Below are positions 8,243 through 17,190 of a DNA stretch of 64,000 nucleotides, piece by piece (the first letter of the stretch is position 1; every line of letters begins with the position of its first letter). Below the pieces are notes generated by a model, which was given only the letters and a program-made list of their open reading frames with translations, had not been told where the DNA came from and did no database searches. The stretch spans positions 59,530-123,529 of the forward strand of contig CAJXLK010000006.1 in the NCBI GenBank assembly GCA_913055635.1. Direction: 5' to 3'. The translations under genes and the position numbers were made by a program. The stretch is from an uncultured Bacteroidota bacterium. GTDB lineage: Bacteria; Bacteroidota; Bacteroidia; Bacteroidales; UBA12077.

Positions 8243-9220
8243 ATGAGAAAATTTCTGATCATTCAAACGGCTTTTATTGGTGATGTGATATTGTCCACAT
8301 CCCTGTTGGAGCAAATCAGAAGCCGGTATCCGGATGCCCGGATGGATGTTTTGGTGCGTCGGGGCAACGAAACTTTGTTGAGCAATCATCCGGGTGTTGA
8401 TCGTTTGCTGGTGCTGGACAAAAAATCCCGTAAATGGCGCCATGTTTATCAAATGATCCGGCGCCTTCGCCAAACCCGCTACGATTACCTGATCAACCTG
8501 CAGCGTTTCATGACCACCGGCATCATTTCTTTGTTTGTTCGGGCGAATCAGAAGATCGGCTTTCAGAAAAATCCCCTCTCCTTCGTCTATGACCGCCAAG
8601 TATTGCACAGCATTGGCGATGGAACCCATGAGATTGAACGGAATATGAGACTTTTGGAAGGCATTGCCGACAGTTCATTTGCCCGGCCCACTTTATATCC
8701 TTCCGCCAAAGATTACCAGGCGGTAGCCAATTATAAATCCTCTGATTATGTGTGCATTGCTCCTGCATCGGTCTGGTATACCAAGCAATTTCCCCCCGAT
8801 AAATGGGTTGAACTGATCAACCGCCTGCCCGAGCCTTTAAATGTTTACTTGATCGGGAGTTCTTCCGACAAGGAGCTGTGTCGTCAGATCCGCAGCCAGG
8901 TTCAAAAGATGGATGTGCATAATCTGGCCGGCAAGTTTGGTTTTTTGCAAACCGCCGCCTTGATGGAGGGGGCGGTGATGAATTATGTCAATGATTCGGC
9001 CCCCCTGCACATTGCTTCGGCGATGAATGCCCCGGTTCGTGCTGTGTTTTGTTCCACCGTGCCTGGTTTTGGATTCTACCCGGTCTCCGACGACTCGAAG
9101 GTGGTGGAGATATCCTATGACCTTTATTGCCGGCCTTGTGGCCTCCATGGGTACAAGCGTTGCCCGGAGGGTCATTTTCGGTGTGCCCGTGAGATCGACA
9201 TCAAACAATTGCTGACCTAA
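8243..9220 (+). CDS. Glycosyltransferase family 9 protein (heptosyltransferase-like)
   Basis: The 325-residue protein has the GT9 (GT-B fold) start KFLIIQTAFIGDVILSTSLL, and the C-terminal nucleotide-sugar half has IAPASVWYTKQFPPDKW and the YVNDSAPLHIASAMNAP motif found in ADP-heptose:LPS heptosyltransferases. It ends with a cysteine-rich tail (CRPCGLHGYKRCPEGHFRC) also seen in this family. It should act at the inner face of the cytoplasmic membrane on LPS core. It sits between dapD and a GT2 LPS glycosyltransferase with gaps of 8 and 11 bases, which supports a shared transcript. A heptose-1-phosphate adenylyltransferase gene at 36.1 kb could supply the donor. Confidence 0.88.
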   Translation: MRKFLIIQTAFIGDVILSTSLLEQIRSRYPDARMDVLVRRGNETLLSNHPGVDRLLVLDKKSRKWRHVYQMIRRLRQTRYDYLINLQRFMTTGIISLFVRANQKIGFQKNPLSFVYDRQVLHSIGDGTHEIERNMRLLEGIADSSFARPTLYPSAKDYQAVANYKSSDYVCIAPASVWYTKQFPPDKWVELINRLPEPLNVYLIGSSSDKELCRQIRSQVQKMDVHNLAGKFGFLQTAALMEGAVMNYVNDSAPLHIASAMNAPVRAVFCSTVPGFGFYPVSDDSKVVEISYDLYCRPCGLHGYKRCPEGHFRCAREIDIKQLLT

Positions 9221-9231
9221 ACCCCCTGCCT

Positions 9232-9993
9232 ATGGTTGACCTTTCGGTGGTCATCATCACCTACAATGAAGCACGCAACATCGGTCGATGCCTGGACTCA
9301 GTGCGCGATCTGGCCCGGGAGATCGTAGTGGTCGACTCCTATTCAACCGACCGTACCCGTGAGATTTGCCAGGCGTATGGCGTCCGCTTCATCCAGCATC
9401 CCTTTCAGGGGTATGTCGAACAAAAGAATTATGCCCTCGATCAGGCTACTTATCATTACGTGCTTTCACTGGATGCTGATGAAGCCCTTTCCGGCAGGCT
9501 GAAGGAATCGATCCGGGCTGTTTTAAACAACTGGCGGCATGACGGGTATTATTTTAACCGCCTCACCAATTACTGCGGCAAATGGATCCGCCACAGCGGC
9601 TGGTATCCCGACCGGAAGATGCGGTTATGGGATGCCTCGAAAGGACGCTGGCAGGGCTACAACATCCATGAACGCCTTGAGCTGGACAAAGGCACCTCCA
9701 CAGCGTTTCTGGAAGGTGACCTGTTGCATTATTCCTTCTATACCATTGCCCAGCACCTGGATACGGTCAATAAGTTCTCGGAAGCCGCTGCCCGCGAATT
9801 ATATGACAAAGGCAAATCCACCAGTACCTTCAAAATACTCATTAAATCGGGGGCCCGGTTCTTTCGCAACTATTTCCTTAAAAAGGGCTTTATGGATGGC
9901 TACTATGGTTTTTTGGTCTGCCGGATCTCAGCCTTTTCTTCCATGATCCGGTATGCCAAATTAAAAGAGATGTATAAAAACAACCCGGGGTAA
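9232..9993 (+). CDS. Glycosyltransferase family 2 protein, LPS core type (WaaE/KdtX-like)
   Basis: A GT-A fold enzyme of 253 residues. The start LSVVIITYNEARNIGRCLDSV is the GT2 nucleotide-binding strand, VVDSYSTDRT follows, and LSLDADE contains the metal-binding DxD. The later GWYPDRKMRLW and HYSFYT segments are typical of the WaaE/KdtX group that adds glucose to the LPS inner core. There are no membrane segments, so it is cytoplasmic or peripheral. It is the last gene of the dapD-GT9-GT2 run and is followed immediately by a strong hairpin terminator. The exact sugar cannot be read from sequence. Confidence 0.88.
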   Translation: MVDLSVVIITYNEARNIGRCLDSVRDLAREIVVVDSYSTDRTREICQAYGVRFIQHPFQGYVEQKNYALDQATYHYVLSLDADEALSGRLKESIRAVLNNWRHDGYYFNRLTNYCGKWIRHSGWYPDRKMRLWDASKGRWQGYNIHERLELDKGTSTAFLEGDLLHYSFYTIAQHLDTVNKFSEAAARELYDKGKSTSTFKILIKSGARFFRNYFLKKGFMDGYYGFLVCRISAFSSMIRYAKLKEMYKNNPG

Positions 9994-10010
9994 TCAACAG
10001 CCCCCCAACA

Positions 10011-10048
10011 AAAAAACGTCCTTCTGCCTGCGCAAAAGGACGTTTTTT
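10011..10048. terminator. Bidirectional intrinsic terminator between GT2 and tonB
   Basis: A 13-base inverted repeat (AAAAAACGTCCTT at 10011-10023 and its complement at 10036-10048) encloses a 12-base loop. The A-run and T-run at the stem base make it work in both directions, closing the rightward GT2 transcript and the leftward tonB transcript. C-rich and G-rich flanks (10001-10006 and 10051-10055) can extend the stem. Confidence 0.85.
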
Positions 10049-10066
10049 CGTGGGGGTGGTTGTGTT

Positions 10067-10756
10067 TTATTGAAGTTTAAATACAATGGGGATGGTAAAC
10101 TGAACCCTTACGGGTTTGCCTCTCTGTTCACCGGGCTCCCATTTGGGCGCATTGCGGATGACCCGCATGGCTTCTTCGTTCAGTGCGGGATCTACGCCCC
10201 TCATTACCTGAACATTTGAAATGCCGCCGTCGGTGTCGACAACAAATTTGACAAAGACCGTTCCTTCGATGCCGTTTTCTGCGGCTACTGTAGGATATTC
10301 AATGTTTTGTTGTACATAGCTCCTGAATTTTCCCACACCGCCGCCTTTAAAGGTCGGCATGTCTTCCACGACCACGAAAATTTGTTGTTCTTCTTCCTCT
10401 TCCTCGTCTTCTTCCTGGGCAAAAGCATCAATGTCCACCTTGGTGTCCTGATCGGCTTCGGTTTCTTCCAGGACCAGCTCATCTTCAATTTGCACGTCAT
10501 TCTCCACAATGTTGATCTGTTCCGTGGATTTTGGGGGAGGCGGTGGTGGCGGCTCTTTTTTCTGTTGCCTGGTCACCGGCACACTCTCCTGAACCACGTC
10601 CGATTTGTCTTGAGTCTCAAAGCCTTTCGTCTTTTCCGGTCTTGTGGTCCACTCAAAGGCAAGGAGCACCAGCCCCAGGGCTACCACAAAGCCGATCTCA
10701 AGAAAAAGGCCTTTTTTACTCTCAAGGTCAGCTTTTTTAGACTTTTTGCGTTCCAT
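10067..10756 (-). CDS. Energy transducer TonB
   Basis: TonB spans the periplasm and passes proton-motive energy from ExbBD to outer-membrane receptors. The 229-residue protein has a basic start (MERKKSKKADLESKKG), one membrane helix (about 18-35), a PPPPPPP stretch near 76, a very acidic linker (about 90-130), and a C-terminal TonB_C domain beginning at PTFKGG and including IEYPTVAAENGIEGTVFVKF and ending in FTIPIVFKL. ATG at 10756 is chosen; the open frame runs to 10810 but the extra residues do not fit the family. No exbB or exbD is adjacent, so the partners are elsewhere. The SusC-like receptor starting at 63.8 kb is the kind of client it serves. Confidence 0.9.
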   Translation of the reverse strand: MERKKSKKADLESKKGLFLEIGFVVALGLVLLAFEWTTRPEKTKGFETQDKSDVVQESVPVTRQQKKEPPPPPPPKSTEQINIVENDVQIEDELVLEETEADQDTKVDIDAFAQEEDEEEEEEQQIFVVVEDMPTFKGGGVGKFRSYVQQNIEYPTVAAENGIEGTVFVKFVVDTDGGISNVQVMRGVDPALNEEAMRVIRNAPKWEPGEQRGKPVRVQFTIPIVFKLQ

Positions 10757-10901
10757 ATCATGCTTTATTTTTTCCGGGCTAAAAATACATAAACTATAAT
10801 CTATTAACAAATCGTAAACAGGATTTTTATGGAAAACCCGGATACATCTGGTCTCTACCTATATAACGTGGTGTAAATGAGCTTTAGTATGAATGAGATT
10901 G

Positions 10902-11043
10902 ACCCCGCTTAGCGGGGTGCACTAAAAATTGACCCCGCTTAGCGGGGTCATGAAAGAGGGGTTATGAAAGTCGGGTCTATGACCACCCCGCTAAGCGGTA
11001 TCCGGACCCCGCTAAGCGGTATCCGGACCCCGCTAAGCGGGGT
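10902..11043. repeat. Cluster of five CCCCGC-TTA-GCGGGG hairpin repeats
   Basis: Five short inverted repeats lie between tonB and the stop of ald. Two copies (10902-10918 and 10932-10948) read ACCCCGCTTAGCGGGGT; three in the opposite orientation (TAA loop) follow at about 10985-10999, 11006-11020 and 11027-11043, the first two with a shortened right arm. Each can form a 5- to 9-bp GC-rich hairpin with a 3-base loop. The last three are spaced by ATCCGG and form a 21-base tandem unit. The same hairpin recurs at 53.3 kb. They begin 8 bases past the ald stop, so they may shape the 3' end of that mRNA. Confidence 0.9.
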
Positions 11044-11050
11044 AGAAGGA

Positions 11051-12277
11051 TTAAAAGGCGGCCATCAGCAGGTCGATGTCGCGGGAAGGGATGCCGAAGC
11101 GGTCGCCGATTTGTTTTTTGGTGAGGATGCCGTTATAGATATACACCCCGTTGCGCAGGCCTCTGTTTTCCTTGAGGTGGTTAAGGAAACCGCCGAATTC
11201 GCCCATTTCCAGCAGAATTGGTGAGAGCACGTTGCTCATGGCGATCGAGGCGGTGCGGCTCACCCGCGAGGCAATGTTGGGGACACAATAATGCAGTACC
11301 CCGAACTTATTGAAGGCCGGGTTGTTGATGGTTCTGATCTCGGAGGTTTCAATGCACCCCCCCTGGTCAATGCTCAGGTCGATGATGACGGTGCCTTCCT
11401 TCATCTTCCTGACCATATCCTCGTCCAGAAGGATGCGCGGTTGATTTTCATACTGGTACATGGCTCCGATGATCACATCGGCCGACTGGATGTCTTTGGT
11501 CAATACCCTTGGGTGAAACACCGAAGTGTACACCCGTGTGCCCAGGTGCTTCTGCAACCGGCGTAGCTTGATCAGTGAAAAATCAAAAACCTTGACCGAA
11601 GCTCCCAGGGCCATGGCCGCTTTGGCCGCATATTCGGCAGCAGTGCCCGCCCCCAGGATGACAATCTCGGTCGGGGTGATTCCGCTTACCCCTCCCAGCA
11701 AGACTCCCTTGCCATTGCGGGAATTGCTCAGGTACTCCGAGGCCACCTGAATGGCTGCTGTGCCGGCAATCTCACTCATGGCCTTGATCACCGGGTAGGA
11801 GTTGTCTTCTGCCCTCAGGTATTCAAAGGCCACGGCAATGACCTTCTTCTGCATCAGCTTGCGGATGTATTCTTCCCGCTGCTGAGGCAGGTTCACACTG
11901 GTGAACAAAATCTGATCGCCCTTGAGGGAATCAATCTCATCGTCGTTCAGGGGCGAAAGCCTTAAGATGATGTCGCAGCGGTACACCTGCTCCTTTTCAT
12001 TGACGATGAACCCCCCGTTTTCACTGTAGTCATGGTCGGAATAGTTGGCCGGTATGCCGGCCCCGCTTTCAATGATGACTTCATGGCCCTGATTAACCAG
12101 TATCTCAACCGCCTCGGGGGTCAGGGCCACCCGCTGCTCTATGGTTTCATGATCCTTGGGAATGCCGATGATCAAACGCGAACGTCGGCGCCCTACTTCA
12201 AGCATCTCTTCCTGGGGAAGCATCCCGGTCTTGCCCAGGCTGAAGTGAGAAGGGGTATGCTGATTTTCTTGCTTCAT
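11051..12277 (-). CDS. ald: Alanine dehydrogenase / PNT-family NAD(P)-binding protein
   Basis: Alanine dehydrogenase interconverts alanine with pyruvate and ammonia using NAD. The 408-residue protein has an N-terminal AlaDh/PNT domain (IGIPKDHETIEQRVALTPEA, with the Lys and Arg used for substrate) and a Rossmann domain with VILGAGTAAEYAAKAA. ASRVSRTASIAMSN is the usual C-terminal motif. It is longer than the 370-residue classical enzyme because of about 35 extra N-terminal residues, as commonly seen in Bacteroidota homologues. It lies 24 bases after tsaE and in the same run as porX. The N-terminal half is also like transhydrogenase alpha, so the assigned reaction is probable rather than certain. 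Confidence 0.85.
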   Translation of the reverse strand: MKQENQHTPSHFSLGKTGMLPQEEMLEVGRRRSRLIIGIPKDHETIEQRVALTPEAVEILVNQGHEVIIESGAGIPANYSDHDYSENGGFIVNEKEQVYRCDIILRLSPLNDDEIDSLKGDQILFTSVNLPQQREEYIRKLMQKKVIAVAFEYLRAEDNSYPVIKAMSEIAGTAAIQVASEYLSNSRNGKGVLLGGVSGITPTEIVILGAGTAAEYAAKAAMALGASVKVFDFSLIKLRRLQKHLGTRVYTSVFHPRVLTKDIQSADVIIGAMYQYENQPRILLDEDMVRKMKEGTVIIDLSIDQGGCIETSEIRTINNPAFNKFGVLHYCVPNIASRVSRTASIAMSNVLSPILLEMGEFGGFLNHLKENRGLRNGVYIYNGILTKKQIGDRFGIPSRDIDLLMAAF

Positions 12278-12301
12278 GGATCAGTGATTTGGTTGAGTGT
12301 G

Positions 12302-12718
12302 TCAAAATATTTCTAAAACCCTGGTTTCATCCTGATTCTGTGAAATCTTCACATAAGTCGTTTGTGTGGGCAGCAATTCATCAATCTTTTCAGGCCACTC
12401 AATGAAACAGTAACTGTTCGTCTCAAAATAATCTTCAAGGCCAATCTCGTAAGCTTCATCCAGCTTTTCCAGCCGGTAAAAATCCATGTGGTAGATGGTC
12501 ATCCCTGTTTCATTCTGATATTCATTGATGATGGAAAAGGTGGGGCTGCTGACAATGTCGATCACATTAAGTTCATTGCACAAAGCTTTGATGAAAGTCG
12601 TTTTGCCTGCTCCGAGGTCTCCGTAAAAAGCAAATATCCTTTTATCCGGGTTCTTCTCCAGGAATGAGCGGGCGGTATCGGGCAAATTCTTCAGATGTTG
12701 AATGAATAATCGCTCCAT
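12302..12718 (-). CDS. tsaE: tRNA threonylcarbamoyladenosine synthesis ATPase TsaE
   Basis: TsaE (YjeE) is the ATPase partner of TsaB/TsaD in making t6A at position 37 of ANN-reading tRNAs. The 138-residue product has the Walker A motif FYGDLGAGKTTFIKAL, the switch SSPTFSIINEY, the HMDFYRL motif and FIEWPEKI, all diagnostic of the family, at normal length. It lies 9 bases after porX and 24 bases before ald on the same strand. The link with porX looks like conserved synteny rather than shared function. Confidence 0.95.
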   Translation of the reverse strand: MERLFIQHLKNLPDTARSFLEKNPDKRIFAFYGDLGAGKTTFIKALCNELNVIDIVSSPTFSIINEYQNETGMTIYHMDFYRLEKLDEAYEIGLEDYFETNSYCFIEWPEKIDELLPTQTTYVKISQNQDETRVLEIF

Positions 12719-12727
12719 GTCCTGTCT

Positions 12728-14281
12728 TTACGTTTTGGGTTTGAGTTCCACATAAGGCACCAGCATCTCTTCCATGGAAATGCCCCCGTGCTGAAAGGTG
12801 TTTTTATAATAGTTCACATAATAATTGTAATTATTGGGATAAACGAAATAATCCTGGTTGCAGGCAAAGATATAGCTGGTGCTGATGTGGGGCCTGGGCA
12901 GATGGATCTTTTCGGGCTCGGCGGCATCGAAAACCTCTGATTTTTTGTAGGAGAGGTTCTTGCCGTTTTTGTACCGCAGGTTGACCGATGTTTTCCGATC
13001 GCCAATCACTTTTCTCGGGTTTTGTACCTGGATGCTGCCATGGTCGGTGGTGATGATCAGGGTCATGTCTTTGGCGGCGAGTTCCTTCAAGAGGGCAAAG
13101 ACCGAGGAGTGCTGGAACCAGGAGAGGGTGAGGGACCGGTAAGCGGCCTCATCGTTGGCCAGTTCTTTGAGGATTTCAATTTCGGTGCGGGCATGAGAGA
13201 GCATATCGATGTAGTTGACCACCAATACGGAAAGGGGGAACCCACTGATGTGGTTGATGTTTTGCAACAGTTTTTGCCCGGTTTTGGAGTATCCCAGTTT
13301 GTCATAATAAAAATTGATGTCCAGCCCCAGGCGGTCGATTTGACCCTGCAGCAGCTCCTTCTCGCGCAGATTTTTTCCGCCGCTTTCTTCGTCGTGCAGC
13401 CACATGTCCGGGTAAATCCGGGAGATCTCCAGGGGCATCAGCCCAGCAAAAAGGGCATTGCGGGCATATTGGGTGGCCGTTGGCAAAATGCTGTAATAGA
13501 GGTCTTCCTGGCGGATGTCATAATACTCATTGACCAACGGCATGATCTTTTTCCAGTGATCGAACCGCAGGTTGTCAATCATCAGCAAGCACACCCGCTC
13601 GCCCCGCTGAATGAGCGGGAAAAGCCTGTTTTTTAAAAGATTGGGTGAAAGCACCGGCTTGTCCGCCTCTTCCTCGAACCAACTGGGATAGTGACGGGTG
13701 ATGAATTTGCCGAATTCGGTGTTGGCATCGTTCTTCTGCATCCGCAAAACCTCATCCATCCCCTTTTCACTCTGATTCTCCAACTCAAGCTCCCAATGCA
13801 CCAGCTTGCGGTAGAGATCCTTCCAGTGATCATGATCCCCGGCCTGGCTGATTTCCTGACTGATTTGCTGAAAATCAGACTGGTATCCGGCAATGGTTTT
13901 CTCCGAAACCAGCTTCTTGGTTTCTACATGTTTTTTGATGGAGGAAAGAATCTGACGGGGATTGACCGGTTTAATCAAATAATCATCAATGCGCGAGCCG
14001 ATGGCCTCTTCCATGATGTTCTCGGCTTCATTCTTGGTGATCATAATCACCGGAGAAGCCGGCGCAAGTTGCTTGATGTTCCCCAGCGCCTCTATTCCGT
14101 TGGTTCCCGGCATGTGCTCGTCCAGCAGGATGATCTGGTAAGTATTGCTCTGAAGCAGCTCAATGGCATCATCAACATTGGTGGCGGTTGTAACGCGGTA
14201 GCCTTTTTCTTCCAGAAACAATATTTGGGGTTTAAGCAGGTCTATCTCATCATCTATCCATAGTATATCTATCTGTCTCAT
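12728..14281 (-). CDS. porX: PorX: response regulator fused to a PglZ phosphatase-type domain, T9SS regulator
   Basis: PorX, with the kinase PorY, controls type IX secretion genes. The 517-residue protein has a receiver domain (1-120) with acidic residues D10 and D11, phospho-acceptor D54 in ILLDEHMPG, T81 and K103. A helical linker (about 120-205) leads to a PglZ domain of the alkaline phosphatase superfamily: LLMIDNLRFDHW near 232, the nucleophile region ILPTATQYARN near 264, IITTDHG and FQHGGISMEEMLVP, which supply metal ligands. All key residues appear intact. It sits 38 bases downstream of porW/sprE, another T9SS gene, and just before tsaE. No PorY-like kinase is in the window. Confidence 0.92.
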   Translation of the reverse strand: MRQIDILWIDDEIDLLKPQILFLEEKGYRVTTATNVDDAIELLQSNTYQIILLDEHMPGTNGIEALGNIKQLAPASPVIMITKNEAENIMEEAIGSRIDDYLIKPVNPRQILSSIKKHVETKKLVSEKTIAGYQSDFQQISQEISQAGDHDHWKDLYRKLVHWELELENQSEKGMDEVLRMQKNDANTEFGKFITRHYPSWFEEEADKPVLSPNLLKNRLFPLIQRGERVCLLMIDNLRFDHWKKIMPLVNEYYDIRQEDLYYSILPTATQYARNALFAGLMPLEISRIYPDMWLHDEESGGKNLREKELLQGQIDRLGLDINFYYDKLGYSKTGQKLLQNINHISGFPLSVLVVNYIDMLSHARTEIEILKELANDEAAYRSLTLSWFQHSSVFALLKELAAKDMTLIITTDHGSIQVQNPRKVIGDRKTSVNLRYKNGKNLSYKKSEVFDAAEPEKIHLPRPHISTSYIFACNQDYFVYPNNYNYYVNYYKNTFQHGGISMEEMLVPYVELKPKT

Positions 14282-14319
14282 TACATCGCTCGATTGCTTT
14301 AATTTTTCCGGCGCTTCGA

Positions 14320-17040
14320 TTAAATGACCCTTTTGTTGAAGAAATTAATATATTCAATTATTGATTTCTTGTCAAGTAAAGTCACATAATTTTTCACGGA
14401 GATGAAGAAATAACGATAATTTTCCTGGTCGTGTTGTTTGAATACGCGTTGCTCTTTTTTGGAAATCAGCTCGTAATATTCTTTGGCTTTCTGATGGTTT
14501 TTAAAGCGTTTGACGGCAATGGCCGTGAAAAATTTGTTGAATTCCTGGCTGGATGTGCTGTAATTTTTTTGGAGGTAATAATCAAGGTTGAAGTTGATCA
14601 GGTCGAATTTGAGCCGGCCGATGTCGGTTTTTTTGGTATCGGCAATGACCACGAAATAATAGGGGACTTCCTGGGAGGAGCTGTAGAGGCTGTCGGAAGG
14701 GGGCGCGGGTTGTTCGTTGTTTTGGTTGGAGACGGATTGGTTTTGCAGGGAATCGGAAGAAGCGCGGAGCTTATTTTCCCGGAATTTTTTCCCGATTTGC
14801 TGGAGTTCGGTTTTTCTCAGGTAGGAGAGGGTTCCTTTGGCCTGAGGGGTAATCGGGGCATTGGGATAATCTTTGACCAGGGCCTGCAGCTGGTTGCGAA
14901 AGGTAACGATATCGCTGGTTTGTCCGGTTGAAAGGACCTTAAGGTATTCAAAACGGGCGCGGTAGTTTTTCTGGTCAAATTGGGAGAGGGCTTTGTTGCA
15001 GCTATCGATCACCCGGTTGTATTGACCCTTGTTGTATAGTTTGAGGGTTCGGCTGTACATTTGTTCGATGCGGTTGCGGGTTTGTTCGAGTTCGCGGAAG
15101 TAGTCGGGATTCTTAAGCACTTTGGCGTAGTTGCTTTCGGGATAGTTGCTGATGATTTGTTGTTTGAATGGATCAGCCTGGCCCTGGTGACCGAGTTCAC
15201 GGTTGAGCTTGTAGAGATAGTAGTAGGTGCCTGGTTTGTAAGGATTATCGGGGAACTTTTGGTTGAGCTCTTTAAAATACTCGATGGCGCGGGTTCGGTT
15301 TTCCAGGTCGTTCATATAAATGCTGGCCACCCTGAAGTAGGCATCCTGTATTTTGCGGTCGGAAGCTTTCATGGCCGAATCGGTTGTGGGTAGATCCTGG
15401 GTGTAGTATTTGCGGTTGGTTTTATTGAGCTGCTGTTTTTTTTCTTTGGGGGCAGCCGAAGGGTTGCTCATATCTTCAAATCCGCCTGTGCTTTTAGACC
15501 CCAGCCGCCAGTTGTCCTGCAGGGGTCGGTCGCCCCAGCGCCTTTTAAAGTCGTTCTTCCCTTGCTGGCGGGCTGTCTGGCTGTAGAAATACCAGTTGTT
15601 GGCCGACCTGCCTGCCCGGCCCATTTGCCGGGAGCCCGAACGCCCGGCGTAACGGTTGGCGGAAGCCTGCTGCTGCCTTTTTTCCCGCTGCCTTTGCCGG
15701 TGTTGCTCTATGAGCTTTGAGATCAGCGCGTCCCGTTCAGCTTTCGGCATCTGAGCCACCTTTTGTAAGCTGTCCTGCCGCTCAATCGTATTGAGGTTGT
15801 CGACCAGCCCGGTTAAATGCCGGGTTTTAACGTATAAGTCGGTGTATCCCGGATAGGACGGTTCCAATGAGGTGACGGCACTGTCGTAATAAGCCTGGGC
15901 CGTTTCGTACTTTTTGTGGCTGAAGTAAATGTCGGCCAGGGCCAGGAAGGAAATGCCCTTTTGGTTCTTATTGCTGACGCTTTGGCGGGCCGATTTTTTG
16001 TAGTACTCAAGCGCCTTATCGGTTTGGTCGTTTTGTTGGGCAATCTGCCCCAGGGCATAGTATATCTGATCTCGGTATTCCTCGTTTTTGCTGTCGTGCA
16101 GCATTTTTTTCAACTGCTCCTTCATCTTTTCCCCGCCGCGATTGGTCAGGTGATGCAGCCAGGCCTTTTTTAGCATGGCATTAAATTCCAAACGGTAATC
16201 GGGGTTCATGGCAATGACCTTTTGATATTGATCAAAGGCCTTTTCCGGCTGGTCCATCTCTTCATACAACTGGGCAATGATGAAGGCATGGCGTTCGCGG
16301 ATGGTGTTGTCGGGTTGATGTTTCACCGATTTTTTCAGGTAGGGCAGCGCCTGGCTGTATTGATCCTGCCGGATGTGCAGGTCGGCATAGGTGGCATAAA
16401 AGGCCGGCTTCACCTGCGGATCCGGCTCCCGGTCTTTTAAACCGGATAACACTTTTTGGGCTTCGTTGTAATTGCCGATTTCTATGTAACACCGGCTTCG
16501 CCAGATATTGGCCCGGTCGCGTACCTGCTCGTTCTTGAATTCCCTGGCCGCATATTCCAGCACCTTTGATGCCGTCTGATATTCCATCTCCCAGTAGTAG
16601 GCGCGGCCCATCAGCAAATAGCTGTCATCCACATACTTGTTGAATTCATTCTTGTTGTAGTAAGCTTTCTCTTCCTGGGTTAACTTACCTTTTTTTTCAA
16701 GTTTTTCAGGTTTGGCCGTGATCGAATGCAAACGGATCAGTTTGGAGCATTTTTCAATGGTGCGCTCCATCTGAGGCCGAATGCTTTTGGCCAGCTTGCT
16801 GTTGCCATGGATGTGAACGGGCAGGATGCGGGTAAAATCATACTGGTAGTCGTTGCGGTACTGGCGCAAACCCTTTTCGAAACTTTCCCGGCCGTTGAAC
16901 AGGATGTTGTAGTAAGAGGTCAGGTTATGATAAGTCCGGGTAATGGGGGTATTCTTACTGGTGCCGCATTGGTTGAGCACTACAGCTACCAGTAGCAGCA
17001 TGAGGGAGGTATAAAGATGGTTGAGGGCTGTTTTTTTCAC
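14320..17040 (-). CDS. porW: TPR lipoprotein of the type IX secretion system (PorW/SprE)
   Basis: PorW/SprE is a periplasmic-face lipoprotein needed for T9SS secretion and gliding. The 906-residue product has a lipoprotein signal ending VVLNQC with the lipidated Cys at 25, then the family mark HNLTSYYNILFNGRESFEKG. Tetratricopeptide-like repeats fill about 130-400 (for example SYLLMGRAYYWEMEYQTASK) and return after 560. Between them is a basic, Gln/Arg-rich stretch (about 435-475) followed by NNWYFYSQTARQQGKNDFKR and WGDRPLQDNWR, typical of SprE. A further C-terminal domain ends the protein. It is adjacent to porX on the same strand, so the two may be co-expressed. Confidence 0.88.
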   Translation of the reverse strand: MKKTALNHLYTSLMLLLVAVVLNQCGTSKNTPITRTYHNLTSYYNILFNGRESFEKGLRQYRNDYQYDFTRILPVHIHGNSKLAKSIRPQMERTIEKCSKLIRLHSITAKPEKLEKKGKLTQEEKAYYNKNEFNKYVDDSYLLMGRAYYWEMEYQTASKVLEYAAREFKNEQVRDRANIWRSRCYIEIGNYNEAQKVLSGLKDREPDPQVKPAFYATYADLHIRQDQYSQALPYLKKSVKHQPDNTIRERHAFIIAQLYEEMDQPEKAFDQYQKVIAMNPDYRLEFNAMLKKAWLHHLTNRGGEKMKEQLKKMLHDSKNEEYRDQIYYALGQIAQQNDQTDKALEYYKKSARQSVSNKNQKGISFLALADIYFSHKKYETAQAYYDSAVTSLEPSYPGYTDLYVKTRHLTGLVDNLNTIERQDSLQKVAQMPKAERDALISKLIEQHRQRQREKRQQQASANRYAGRSGSRQMGRAGRSANNWYFYSQTARQQGKNDFKRRWGDRPLQDNWRLGSKSTGGFEDMSNPSAAPKEKKQQLNKTNRKYYTQDLPTTDSAMKASDRKIQDAYFRVASIYMNDLENRTRAIEYFKELNQKFPDNPYKPGTYYYLYKLNRELGHQGQADPFKQQIISNYPESNYAKVLKNPDYFRELEQTRNRIEQMYSRTLKLYNKGQYNRVIDSCNKALSQFDQKNYRARFEYLKVLSTGQTSDIVTFRNQLQALVKDYPNAPITPQAKGTLSYLRKTELQQIGKKFRENKLRASSDSLQNQSVSNQNNEQPAPPSDSLYSSSQEVPYYFVVIADTKKTDIGRLKFDLINFNLDYYLQKNYSTSSQEFNKFFTAIAVKRFKNHQKAKEYYELISKKEQRVFKQHDQENYRYFFISVKNYVTLLDKKSIIEYINFFNKRVI

Positions 17041-17190
17041 TTTTCAATGACTCTTTAACCCAAATAACTGAAAAAAGGCTGTCTTATTATGCGCCCGCGG
17101 ACAAACCTTTCCCCGGGGAAAAACCGAAAGGGCATGGCCTTCCCGGATTTTTCCTGCCAGGCAATGCGATCCACTATATAAGCAAGGGGA

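Noticed and set aside
10902..11043. Hairpin repeats considered as a CRISPR array
   Set aside because: Units are short palindromes with spacers of only a few bases and no cas genes are nearby.
10964..11224. Rightward frame with repeated TPLSGIR
   Set aside because: It is a translation of the hairpin repeats running into the antisense of ald, not a gene.
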